Below are positions 48,644 to 56,534 of a stretch of 64,000 bases of DNA, piece by piece. The translations under genes and the position numbers were made by a program. The notes beneath the pieces were generated by a model that saw nothing but the letters and a program-made list of their open reading frames with translations, searched no databases and was not told the DNA's origin. Positions within the stretch are counted from its first letter, which is position 1. Every line of letters begins with the position of its first letter. Location: NCBI GenBank assembly GCA_003153575.1, contig PLZW01000001.1:34438-98437 (forward strand). The letters run 5' to 3'. Source of the stretch: Acidimicrobiaceae bacterium. GTDB lineage: Bacteria; Actinomycetota; Acidimicrobiia; Acidimicrobiales; RAAP-2.

Positions 48644-50251
48644 GTGACGCATGGAGTGGTCGAGATCCGAGGTGGCAGGGTACGGGGCGTCGAGCGCAGC
48701 GGCGTGTGGTCGTTCAGCGGCATCCCTTATGCCGCCGCGCCGGTGGGCGACCGCCGTTGGCGGCCGCCGGTGGCGCCGGAACCCTGGACCGGGATCCGTG
48801 AGTGCAACGAGTTCGGACCGGTGGCACCCCAGACCCAGGGGTTCATGGACCAGGCGCTCGGCGGCACCCCCGGCGAGTATTCCGAGGACTGCCTCAACCT
48901 CAACGTCTGGACGCCGGGTCTCGACGACGAACGTCGACCGGTGATGGTCTGGATCCATGGCGGGTCCTTCATGACGGGTACAGGATCCTCCGGTCTCTAC
49001 CGGGGTGGCGTGCTGTCCCGCGAGGGGGATGTGGTGGTGGTCACCATCAACTACCGACTCGGGCTGCTGGGTTTCCTCGCCCATCCGGTGCTGGACGAGC
49101 CCGGTCAGACCTGGCTCGACGGCCGGCCGTGGTCGGGGTACGGCAACTGGGGCCTGGCCGACCAGGTGGCCGCCCTCGCCTGGGTACGCGACCACATCGC
49201 CGGATTCGGGGGCGATCCCGACCAGGTCACGTTGTTCGGTGAGTCGGCGGGCGGGATGAGTGTGTCCACGCTGCTGTCCGTACCGGCTGCCGCCGGCCTG
49301 TTCCACCGGGCGATCGTCGAGAGCGGGCCACCGTACACATGCACGGGCGAGGTGGCCGCCGACCGGGCCGAGCGACTGGCCGAATTCCTGGGAGTGGCGT
49401 GCACACGCGAGGGGCTGTGCTCGGTGTCGGCCGACCGGCTGGCGGCGGGCAACGAGTTCGCCGAAACTGCCGGCGGGGTCGACGCCGGCCTGCTGCTCAC
49501 ACCGGTGGTCGACGGCGGACTGGTCCCCTTGGCGCCCGTCGAGGCGGTGTCAGCAGGCTCCGCCGCAGGGGTGCCGCTACTGATCGGGACGACCCGGGAC
49601 GAATCGACGTTCTTCGCGTTGGGGAGCCCGAAGGTGATGTCACTCGACCACGAGGGACTGCGGCGGTGGATGCGCCGCATCACACCGGACCAGGAGGCGG
49701 CCGACGGTGTCATCGCCACGGTGCAGGCGGCCCGGTCCGAGCGGGGGGAGGCGGTCGAGCCGAGGGACCTGTGGTCGGCCATCGCCACCGAGTACGTGTT
49801 CCGGGTCGGTTCGGTCCGGTTTGCCGACGCCCACGTCGCCGCCGCCGACCCAGGGGTCGGGACCTACAACTATCTGTTCACGTGGTCGTCGCCGGCGTTC
49901 GACGGCATCCTCGGCTCGTGCCACGCCCTCGAGATCCCGTTCGTGTTCGGCACGCTCAAGAACCCGGCGATCCAGTCGTTTTCCGGCGGGGGCGACGACG
50001 CCTTCGCGCTGTCCTCGGCCATCCGTCACGCGTGGACGTCGTTCGCCCGCACCGGGGTACCCGCATGTGAATTCGCGGGAACGGGAACCGTGGCATGGGA
50101 ACAGTGGGACACGAAGATCCGCGCGACGACCGTGCTCGGGCCCTGGCCACATTCGCCCGGCCTCGTGCATGCGGTCCAGGACCCGAGAGCGCCCGAGCTC
50201 GCCGCCGTCGACTCGCTGACCGGGCCATTACTCGGCCACCGGTCGGCCTGA
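48644..50251 (+). CDS. Type B carboxylesterase
   Basis: 535 aa, alpha/beta-hydrolase of the carboxylesterase/cholinesterase family. Seen: SGIPYAAAPVGDRRWRPP, EDCLNLNVWTP, the oxyanion loop WIHGGSF, the nucleophile elbow FGESAGGMS (Ser about 206), the acid in GTTRDEST and the His in GSCHALEIPFVFG. It probably hydrolyses carboxylic esters in the cytoplasm; no signal peptide is present. GGAGG lies about eight bases before the GTG. A rare TTA Leu codon occurs at 50228, near the C-terminus and just upstream of a tRNA-Leu(UAA). Confidence 0.92.
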   Translation: MTHGVVEIRGGRVRGVERSGVWSFSGIPYAAAPVGDRRWRPPVAPEPWTGIRECNEFGPVAPQTQGFMDQALGGTPGEYSEDCLNLNVWTPGLDDERRPVMVWIHGGSFMTGTGSSGLYRGGVLSREGDVVVVTINYRLGLLGFLAHPVLDEPGQTWLDGRPWSGYGNWGLADQVAALAWVRDHIAGFGGDPDQVTLFGESAGGMSVSTLLSVPAAAGLFHRAIVESGPPYTCTGEVAADRAERLAEFLGVACTREGLCSVSADRLAAGNEFAETAGGVDAGLLLTPVVDGGLVPLAPVEAVSAGSAAGVPLLIGTTRDESTFFALGSPKVMSLDHEGLRRWMRRITPDQEAADGVIATVQAARSERGEAVEPRDLWSAIATEYVFRVGSVRFADAHVAAADPGVGTYNYLFTWSSPAFDGILGSCHALEIPFVFGTLKNPAIQSFSGGGDDAFALSSAIRHAWTSFARTGVPACEFAGTGTVAWEQWDTKIRATTVLGPWPHSPGLVHAVQDPRAPELAAVDSLTGPLLGHRSA

Positions 50252-50304
50252 TCGTGCGGTCGCCCGAAGGGCGGCCGATCTGACCGGTGGGACTGATCGG
50301 GATC

Positions 50305-50310
50305 TACAGT
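50305..50310 (+). promoter_or_regulatory. Putative -10 (TACAGT) of the tRNA gene
   Basis: TACAGT ends 11 bases before the tRNA 5' end. CTGACC at 50280–50285 could be a weak -35 with a 19-base spacer. Confidence 0.4.
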
Positions 50311-50321
50311 CGGATGATCTC

Positions 50322-50395
50322 GGGGACGTAGCCCAAATGGCAGAGGCAGGGCGCTTAAACCGCTCAAAGTGAGGGTTCGACTCCCTCCGTCCCCA
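50322..50395 (+). tRNA. tRNA-Leu (anticodon UAA) with a short class I variable loop
   Basis: 74 bases to the discriminator A. The acceptor stem GGGGACG/CGTCCCC is perfect over 7 bp; the D stem is GCC/GGC; the anticodon stem GGGCG/CGCTC (one G-U) carries loop CTTAAAC, so the anticodon is TAA; the T arm GAGGG-TTCGACT-CCCTC is perfect. CCA is not encoded. Bacterial tRNA-Leu normally has a long class II variable arm, but here the variable loop is only AAAGT. It either reads UUA as leucine with an unusual shape or is a different, possibly specialised tRNA. Confidence 0.88.
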
Positions 50396-50537
50396 CGTCC
50401 GTCCCGGCTTGCACCCAGCGTGACGACCATGGAAATTCGCCCCCAGGCAGGCGACTGGCCAGCCAATACACCCGGTCAATCGCCTGCCGTCGAGCGGGCG
50501 AAGGTGCGCACGACTTCCAGTCTGATCAGGCCTAGTC

Positions 50538-50564
50538 GTACGTAACCGTACAATCATGTACAAT
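50538..50564 (+). promoter_or_regulatory. Phased GTAC operator overlapping the antitoxin -10
   Basis: The palindrome GTAC occurs at 50538, 50548 and 50558, exactly one helical turn apart; the last two sit in the direct repeat GTACAAT. The second TACAAT (50559–50564) is a near-perfect -10, six bases before the antitoxin ATG. Antitoxins of this class repress their own promoter, so this is a good candidate operator. Confidence 0.55.
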
Positions 50565-50570
50565 AGTCAA

Positions 50571-50864
50571 ATGGCACGAACGATGAGCGTCAGTGAGGCC
50601 CGAGCTGGCCTTCCTCAGATCCTCGAGAAGGTTACCGAGGGCGAAGAGGTGACCATCACTCGGCATGGGAAGGCTGTCGCCGTTGTGGTTCGGCCCGATG
50701 TCCTCAGGATGCGACGGGCTGAGGGCGCCTGGGACACGGCTGTGGCCGTCCGTGACCTTCTGGCTGACGCAGGTGCGCGCCCACTCGCATCGGGGCCGAT
50801 CCTCACCAAGGGACGGGCCGAGGAGTTGGTCGAAGACGTACGGGCCAGCCGGGCAGATCGCTGA
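50571..50864 (+). CDS. Phd/YefM-family antitoxin
   Basis: 97 aa. ARTMSVSEARAGLPQILEKV and GEEVTITRHGKAVAVVV form the DNA-binding Phd/YefM fold; the C-terminal half, with LADAGARPLASGP and an acidic ending, should bind the toxin. It would repress its own operon and neutralise the PIN toxin encoded 13 bases downstream. The ATG at 50571 is chosen over an ATG at 50556 because the -10 overlaps the latter. The mRNA appears leaderless. Confidence 0.9.
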   Translation: MARTMSVSEARAGLPQILEKVTEGEEVTITRHGKAVAVVVRPDVLRMRRAEGAWDTAVAVRDLLADAGARPLASGPILTKGRAEELVEDVRASRADR

Positions 50865-50877
50865 GCCGGCTGCAGCG

Positions 50878-51294
50878 ATGGATGCCTTTGATGCCGACGT
50901 CCTGATCTATGCCGCTGCTCCTGACCACGAGCTGGGGGCGCCAGTGCGAGCACTCTTCCCCACCGACGCTCCCCGCGGAGCCGAGGTTCTGGCCGGCATC
51001 GGATCGGTGCTCCTCTTGCCGGAGCTCCTCACCAAGCCACTGCGCGATGACGCCCAAGACGAGTTGCTTGCCCTCGGCTTGCTCCTGAGCAGGATCGCCC
51101 TCATCCCGACCGACCAGGCGACCGCTGAGTTGGCGACGGCCCTCGGTGCCTCCTACGGGATGCGCGCAGCTGACGCCGTTCACCTCGCGACTGCGGTTGG
51201 AGCTGGAGCAGAGCGATTCATCACCAACAACAGGGCGGACTTCTCGAGGTCAATCTCAGAGATCGCCATCACATATCCCGAAGACCTGATCTAG
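50878..51294 (+). CDS. PIN-domain ribonuclease toxin (VapC-like)
   Basis: 138 aa. DAFDADVLIYAAAP has the first acidic residue, ADAVHLATAVGAGAERFITNN holds the next conserved acid and the terminal TNN/D of the PIN fold. These residues bind Mg for RNA cleavage. VapC toxins commonly cut tRNAs or rRNA. Paired with the Phd-type antitoxin upstream in a standard two-gene module, beside a tRNA gene. The target cannot be read from sequence. Confidence 0.9.
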   Translation: MDAFDADVLIYAAAPDHELGAPVRALFPTDAPRGAEVLAGIGSVLLLPELLTKPLRDDAQDELLALGLLLSRIALIPTDQATAELATALGASYGMRAADAVHLATAVGAGAERFITNNRADFSRSISEIAITYPEDLI

Positions 51295-51331
51295 CCCTGG
51301 CCGGCTTCGGCTGATCAGGAAGACTGGGGCC

Positions 51332-51652
51332 ATGAATGCCGCCGGGATCTCCTCGACCACCCCGATGGGGCAATCCGGTGCCACGTCGCCCAGGATCGGG
51401 ACCACCTCACCTTGGCGTCGGATCGCTTGGTGGCTGGGGATCGCCTGCCTGGCCGTCGGGCCGCTGATCTCCGTGATCGCCTTGTGGGGTGCTCCCACGA
51501 CCGCCAACCCGGAAGTTCCTGGGTCGGTGGCCACCTACCATGCGCATCAGGTCGCCGCCGGGCTCGGCCTTGCCGCCATGTTGGCCGGCGCTGCACTCCT
51601 GTTCTTCCTGCACCTGTGGCCGAAGTCCGCGGGGGGACCTCCGGCGGAGTGA
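51332..51652 (+). CDS. Small two-helix membrane protein, unknown
   Basis: 106 aa. A polar Ser/Thr-rich N-terminus (about 1–28) is followed by two hydrophobic helices (IAWWLGIACLAVGPLISVIA and HQVAAGLGLAAMLAGAALLF) and a short tail. I do not recognise a family. There is no strong ribosome-binding site. The size and layout are compatible with a real membrane protein rather than a random frame. Confidence 0.5.
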   Translation: MNAAGISSTTPMGQSGATSPRIGTTSPWRRIAWWLGIACLAVGPLISVIALWGAPTTANPEVPGSVATYHAHQVAAGLGLAAMLAGAALLFFLHLWPKSAGGPPAE

Positions 51653-51746
51653 CAACGCGGATCACCGGGGACTCCCCGGTCGACCCGACCTGATGGGCTG
51701 GATTGGGCCTAGAGTGCAACTACCAGGCAGGCGACAGGAGGACGTG

Positions 51747-53066
51747 ATGAGGCGGCATCTCTTCTGGAAGGCAGTGGCGACGGTCGTGGCCCTTTCCGGC
51801 GCGGTCGCGATGGGCGCGCCACCGGCGTCTGCTGCCTCGACCTCGGGCATCGGAACGCTCACCGGCACGGTGACGGTCACAGGGGCGCCGAGCAACTTCT
51901 CGGGCTTCATCGGCGTGGGTGCGTGCCCCGCCTCCTTCCCGAAGGGCACGGTCTGCCCGAACCCGCAGTACACATTGGTGGGGTCATCGGGAGGGACCTT
52001 CAGCCTCCCGCTGGCCTCTGGGAAGTGGAGGGCCGCCGGGTTCTACGAGTTGGCCGGATTCGGTGGCCAGTTCATCGGCGCCTATGCCACCGTGACGATC
52101 GCGGCGAACATGACCACCACCCACAACTTCACTGTGCCGTATGTGGCGCCGGGAACCGTGTCTGGCACGGTGCAGGTCATCGGGGTCCCGACGGGCGTCA
52201 CCCTGGAGAGCACCGGAGTGTTGGCCTGTCCGTCCAGCGATCCCTATACGGGTGGGGTGATCCCCATCGTGTGCGTCACCACCTCGGCCTTCGGCACGAA
52301 CTACTCGTTCACCACGCTCCCGCCCGGCCCCTGGCTGCTGTACCCGCAGTACACGACCATCTACGGCACGACCACCCGACCCAAGGGCGTCCAGGTGATG
52401 GTGGTGTCCGGTGCGACGCTCACCACGAATCTGGCCATGTCCTACAGGACACCGACGCAAGGCCTGGTGGTGGGTACGGTGACCGTCACGGGTGCGCCAC
52501 CCGGATTCAACGGATTCTCCGGCGCATTTGCCTGCCAAGGGGCGGACTCGTCCGACTGCGCCTCACCCATCGTGTCGAACCAGAACTTCGGAGGTGGGAG
52601 CACCTACCAGGTGCTGCTCACGGCAGGAACGTGGAACGTCGCCGGGAACTACCAGCTCAACTTCAGTGGTGGGGTGTTCGCCGGTCCAGGAACCAACGTC
52701 ACGGTGGTGCCGGGGGCAACGACGACCGTCAATCTCACCGTGCCCTACGTGGCCCCCGGGGCGGTGATCGGTATGGTCGATGTGACGGGGCTTCCCGCGG
52801 GCTCCACCATCCAGGAAGCGCTCGTCCTGGCCTGTCCCGTCGCCCATCCCTATGTTCCCCCCGCGGCTCCGGGGCCGACATGTGCGGAGACGTCGACCCC
52901 ACTGGTCGCCCGCTACGCCATCACCACCCTTCCTCCCGGTTCGTGGCTGCTCTATCCGGGCTACTACGCGTCCACCTCGTACTACATCTCCCCCAGTGGA
53001 GTTCCCCTCACCGTGACGAGCAACAAATTGACGCGCAAGAATCTCAAGGTCGCCTATCAGGGTTGA
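51747..53066 (+). CDS. Secreted four-repeat (A-B-A-B) protein, unknown function
   Basis: 439 aa. AGGAGG lies four bases before the ATG. Residues about 1–33 are a Sec signal peptide (KAVATVVALSGAVAMGAPPASA). The mature protein is four beta-rich units of about 100 residues. Units 1 and 3 share GTVTVTGAP, FSG and PYVAPG; units 2 and 4 share LACP, TTLPPG and WLLYP. Each unit contains a Cys pair. The fold resembles carboxypeptidase-regulatory/transthyretin-like modules. I infer an exported structural or binding protein. The A-B-A-B order points to duplication of a two-domain ancestor. Confidence 0.8.
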   Translation: MRRHLFWKAVATVVALSGAVAMGAPPASAASTSGIGTLTGTVTVTGAPSNFSGFIGVGACPASFPKGTVCPNPQYTLVGSSGGTFSLPLASGKWRAAGFYELAGFGGQFIGAYATVTIAANMTTTHNFTVPYVAPGTVSGTVQVIGVPTGVTLESTGVLACPSSDPYTGGVIPIVCVTTSAFGTNYSFTTLPPGPWLLYPQYTTIYGTTTRPKGVQVMVVSGATLTTNLAMSYRTPTQGLVVGTVTVTGAPPGFNGFSGAFACQGADSSDCASPIVSNQNFGGGSTYQVLLTAGTWNVAGNYQLNFSGGVFAGPGTNVTVVPGATTTVNLTVPYVAPGAVIGMVDVTGLPAGSTIQEALVLACPVAHPYVPPAAPGPTCAETSTPLVARYAITTLPPGSWLLYPGYYASTSYYISPSGVPLTVTSNKLTRKNLKVAYQG

Positions 53067-53100
53067 CCGAGGGCACCCAGGGACTCGACCTTGCCTTCCC

Positions 53101-54123
53101 TCAAGGCGTGTGATCTCTCGAACCTTGTCTTCCTTCGCCGTCGAGATGCCCCGTCTCACGCAACCAGTCGAGTGTGTCCCGGAACGTCTCGAGCGTCGGT
53201 CGGTAGGTGAGTCCGAGTTCTCGGAGGGTCGCCGAGTCGTCGGCCGGGCGGCCTGAAGCCATCACGATGGCGGCTTCGACGGAAAGTGGCGGGAGCCCCT
53301 CCCTGCCTTCGTCTCGCATCTCGTCGAACCGGCGTCCGAGGTCGATCATGTCCTGGGGCGAGACCTCCGTGAAGGGGACGGTCCGGCCGGCCGCCTCGCT
53401 GAGGACGGCCGTCCACTGCTCCCAGGTCACGAAGTTGCCGGTCACCAAGTAACGCCGGGGCCCCCGCCCGAGCTCCATACAGCAGGCGATGACCCGGGCG
53501 ACATCGCGTACGTCGACGACGCCAAGTCCGCTGTCGGGTGCGAGCATGCCGGCATCCAAGGCCCCGAGCAGGGCGGCGAAGGACCCGTCGATATGAGGGC
53601 TGACCGGCCCGTAGACGCCACTGAGCACCAACGTGGTGACCGGTGCTCCCCGCTCCTGCAGCTCCTGGACGAAGGCGTCGATGGAGGCCTTCTGGGCACC
53701 GTAGGTGGAGAGCGGCTCGGCCAGGGCGCTGTCGGGTGTGATGACGGGGTCGGTGGCGGGCAGATGGACGGTGATGGACGACGTGTAGACGACGGGGTCG
53801 AGGCCGAGCTCGACGGCGCTCCCGATCACCGCATGCGCGCCGTCGACGTTGGACGTCCCTGTGGGACCACGGCCCCCTCCGACTCCGATCTCAGCGGCGC
53901 AGTGCACGACCGCGTCGCAGTGCACCAGGGCGGCGCGGACCGCAGAGGCGTCGCACATGTCGCCCGACGCGATCTCGTCCATCTTCGTCCCGAGTGGTTC
54001 GAGGACGGCGGGGACGCGGGCCGGGTCACGGGCCAGGACCCGGACGGTGTGGCCGTTCCGCTGAAGCGCGGGCACCGCATGGGACCCGATGAAGCCGGTG
54101 CCGCCGGTCACGAGAACCCTCAT
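53101..54123 (-). CDS. NAD-dependent epimerase/dehydratase (extended SDR)
   Basis: 340 aa. MRVLVTGGTGFIGSHAVPAL is the canonical nucleotide loop; DAVVHCAAEIGVGG, PVVYTSSITVHLP with the catalytic Ser, and YGAQKAS with YxxxK follow, so the catalytic set is complete. Extended SDRs epimerise, dehydrate or reduce sugars and related carbonyls. The ATG at 54123 precedes the Rossmann loop exactly; the frame to 54231 is a shadow. No obvious operon partner. Confidence 0.9.
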   Translation of the reverse strand: MRVLVTGGTGFIGSHAVPALQRNGHTVRVLARDPARVPAVLEPLGTKMDEIASGDMCDASAVRAALVHCDAVVHCAAEIGVGGGRGPTGTSNVDGAHAVIGSAVELGLDPVVYTSSITVHLPATDPVITPDSALAEPLSTYGAQKASIDAFVQELQERGAPVTTLVLSGVYGPVSPHIDGSFAALLGALDAGMLAPDSGLGVVDVRDVARVIACCMELGRGPRRYLVTGNFVTWEQWTAVLSEAAGRTVPFTEVSPQDMIDLGRRFDEMRDEGREGLPPLSVEAAIVMASGRPADDSATLRELGLTYRPTLETFRDTLDWLRETGHLDGEGRQGSRDHTP

Positions 54124-54407
54124 GGACGCCGGCCTAGCGTCGGTGTCACGCGGGCTTGCGGGGTCAGGTAGGTCAACGCCGATGTCCGGTCGATCGGCCC
54201 GGCATGTGGGGGGGCGGCCATGACCGCTCATCTTGGCAGAGCACGGTGGGGCGCCGGAGGTTCCATCGCGCCCTTGTCCATCGCGAAGGACGGATGGAGC
54301 GACACCCGAGCCCAGGGTGCGCTAGACAGATCGTGTCGCGGGATCGGCGCCGATCGACGAGGACGGCCCGGGCCCGTAGAACAGGGGAGGGACCTCGTTG
54401 CGGACGC

Positions 54408-55715
54408 ATGCAGCTGTCGCCGGGACCACTGGTCGACTTTCTGGGCAGGCCGATGAATGTGGAGGACTCGTTTGACGTGGCCATCAGGAGTGCAGTCCTC
54501 GACGAAGGCTGTGGCCGGGTGACCGCCGCCCTCGACCCTGCACTCTTCCTGCCCGAGCCCGAGGCGGGCGCCGTCTGGGCGACCGTCATCTCGGTCGACG
54601 ACCATGTGGTCGAGCCGGCGCACCTCTTCGAGGGTCGCCTGCCCGCCACCCTCGCCGATCGGGCGCCCCGGATCGTCGAGACCACGGCCGGCCACCAGGT
54701 CTGGGAGTTCGAGGGGGCGCGCTACTCGCAGGTCGGCATGAACGCGGTGGCCGGCCGGCGGCCCGAGACCGTGCGGCTCGAGCCGTTCCGGTTCGACCAG
54801 ATGCGACCGGGATGTTTCGACGTCGACGCCCGGGTCGCGGACATGGACCTGAACGGAGTCTGGGCGTCGCTCAACTTCCCGTCCCAGATCTCGGGGTTCT
54901 GTGGCCGGGTCTTCTTCGGCGCCGAGGACCCGGCGCTCGGAGCGGCCTGCATACGCGCCTGGAACGACTGGCTCTTCGAGGAGTGGGCATCGGTCCACCC
55001 GGACCGCATCATCCCGCTCGGGATCGCCTTCCTGTCCGATCCGGATGAGGCCGTCGCCGAGATCAGGCGCAATGCCGCCCGGGGCTTCAAGGCGGTGGCC
55101 CTGCCCGAACGCCCCCACGCCGTCGACCTGCCGAGTCTGTGGGACCGGGACCACTGGGACCCCATCCTGGCCGCCTGCGCCGAGACGTCGACGGTGGCCT
55201 GTCTCCATGTCGGCAGCTCGGGCATGCCGCCCATTCCGCCGGGGGCGCCCGCCGTCCAGATCGGGGCGACCCTGTTCGGGCAGATGTCGCTGAACGCGTG
55301 CGCCGAGTGGCTGTGGTCGGGCCACCCGTTGCGCCTGCCGGACCTGGCTATCGCCATGAGTGAGGGCGGCATCGGCTGGGTGGCCATGCTGCTCGACCGC
55401 CTGGACAACATCGTCGACCGCTCGGGCTACGGCCTCGGGTGGGACATCCGACCGGCCGAGGTCCTCGAGCGCAACTTCTGGTTCTGCACCCTGGACGACC
55501 CCTCGACCATCGACACCCGGTATCGCATCGGCGTGGGCAACATCATGGTGGAGACCGACTACCCCCACGGCGACAGCACCTGGCCAGACACTCAGGCCGT
55601 CCTCAAGTCGTGCTGGGGCCATCTTCCCATCGACGAGGTCCGCGCCATCTGCAGCGGCAACGCCGCCGCGCTGTTCCGCCATTCCCTGCCCGACCGCGTG
55701 CTCCCGGAGAGTTGA
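54408..55715 (+). CDS. Amidohydrolase-2 family TIM-barrel metal hydrolase/decarboxylase
   Basis: 435 aa. ISVDDHVVEPAHLFEGRLP is the signature of the amidohydrolase-2 group; NFPSQISGFCGR, RGFKAVALPERPH and ETDYPHGDSTWP, with the metal-binding Asp and His, complete it. Relatives are decarboxylases or hydrolases of aromatic or carboxylic substrates. The N-terminus (about 1–60) before VDDH is longer than usual, and the start could also be the ATG at 54453. The downstream aldolase gene begins within ten bases of the stop, so the two are probably one operon. Confidence 0.88.
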   Translation: MQLSPGPLVDFLGRPMNVEDSFDVAIRSAVLDEGCGRVTAALDPALFLPEPEAGAVWATVISVDDHVVEPAHLFEGRLPATLADRAPRIVETTAGHQVWEFEGARYSQVGMNAVAGRRPETVRLEPFRFDQMRPGCFDVDARVADMDLNGVWASLNFPSQISGFCGRVFFGAEDPALGAACIRAWNDWLFEEWASVHPDRIIPLGIAFLSDPDEAVAEIRRNAARGFKAVALPERPHAVDLPSLWDRDHWDPILAACAETSTVACLHVGSSGMPPIPPGAPAVQIGATLFGQMSLNACAEWLWSGHPLRLPDLAIAMSEGGIGWVAMLLDRLDNIVDRSGYGLGWDIRPAEVLERNFWFCTLDDPSTIDTRYRIGVGNIMVETDYPHGDSTWPDTQAVLKSCWGHLPIDEVRAICSGNAAALFRHSLPDRVLPES

Positions 55716-55723
55716 CGACCGAC

Positions 55724-56455
55724 GTGTTCACCCCCTCGCCCGACCGGCTGATGCCCGACCTCACCCCCCGACAGGAGCTGGCGTTGCTGGCCCGGGCCCT
55801 GTGGCGCGAAGGGTACGACGACCATCTGGCCGGCCACATCACCACGAACCTCGGCGACGGCACACTGCTGTGCAACCCCTGGCTCATCACCTGGGAGGAG
55901 ATCCGTCCCGAGCACGTCCTACGGATCACGCTGGACGGCGACGTCGTGGAGGGGGAGTGGCCGGTCCCGCTCGGCATCCCGCTCCACCTGGAGCTCCACC
56001 GACGCCGGCCCGGAATCGCCTGGGCGGCCCACAGCCATCCGCGGTTCGGCACGGTCTGGGCCGACCTGGCCGAGGTGCCCCCGATCCTCGACCAGTCCTC
56101 AGCGCTGGGCGGCGGACGCCTCGTGCTGATCGACGAATACTCCGGGCCTGTCAACGACGCCTCATCGGCTGGACGGGCCATCGAGGCCATGGGTGACGCG
56201 CCGTTGGCGCTGCTGGCGGGCCACGGCGTCTTCGTGCTCGGGGGCTCGGCCCGTGCCGTCCATCAGCGTGCAGTGGCCTTGGAGCAGCGGTGCCGGAACG
56301 CGTGGTACGTCCGGGCCGCCGGCGGTGCCGGGCAGAGCGCGTTGCCGGGTGCCTTCCTGGAGTGGATGGGCGCCAGCGACGGCGAGGGATTCCACGGCTT
56401 CTTCGAGGCGGCCGTGCGCGCCGAGCTGCGGGCCGACCCGACGCTGCTGGACTGA
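55724..56455 (+). CDS. Class II aldolase/adducin family protein
   Basis: 243 aa. LTPRQELALLARALWREG, DHLAGHITTNLGDGT, WAAHSHPRFGTVWA with the zinc-binding HxH and LLAGHGVFVLGGS give the complete fold, as in L-fuculose-phosphate aldolase. It is expected to cleave or decarboxylate a hydroxy-acid or sugar phosphate. The start is not certain: TTG 55712 overlaps the amidohydrolase stop, GTG 55724 has GGAGAG upstream, ATG 55751 also lies before the domain. The amidohydrolase–aldolase pairing suggests successive steps of one catabolic route. Confidence 0.87.
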   Translation: MFTPSPDRLMPDLTPRQELALLARALWREGYDDHLAGHITTNLGDGTLLCNPWLITWEEIRPEHVLRITLDGDVVEGEWPVPLGIPLHLELHRRRPGIAWAAHSHPRFGTVWADLAEVPPILDQSSALGGGRLVLIDEYSGPVNDASSAGRAIEAMGDAPLALLAGHGVFVLGGSARAVHQRAVALEQRCRNAWYVRAAGGAGQSALPGAFLEWMGASDGEGFHGFFEAAVRAELRADPTLLD

Positions 56456-56534
56456 ACCGGACCGGTCGGGCTCGCTCAGTCGCCTGCGGGCTGTTGTGCC
56501 TTCCCGGGCCGGCGCTCCTTAGTGGTCGTCCGGA

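Noticed and set aside
50322..53066. Genomic island integrated at the tRNA gene
   Set aside because: A toxin–antitoxin pair beside a tRNA suggested it, but I saw no integrase and no repeat of the tRNA 3' end downstream.
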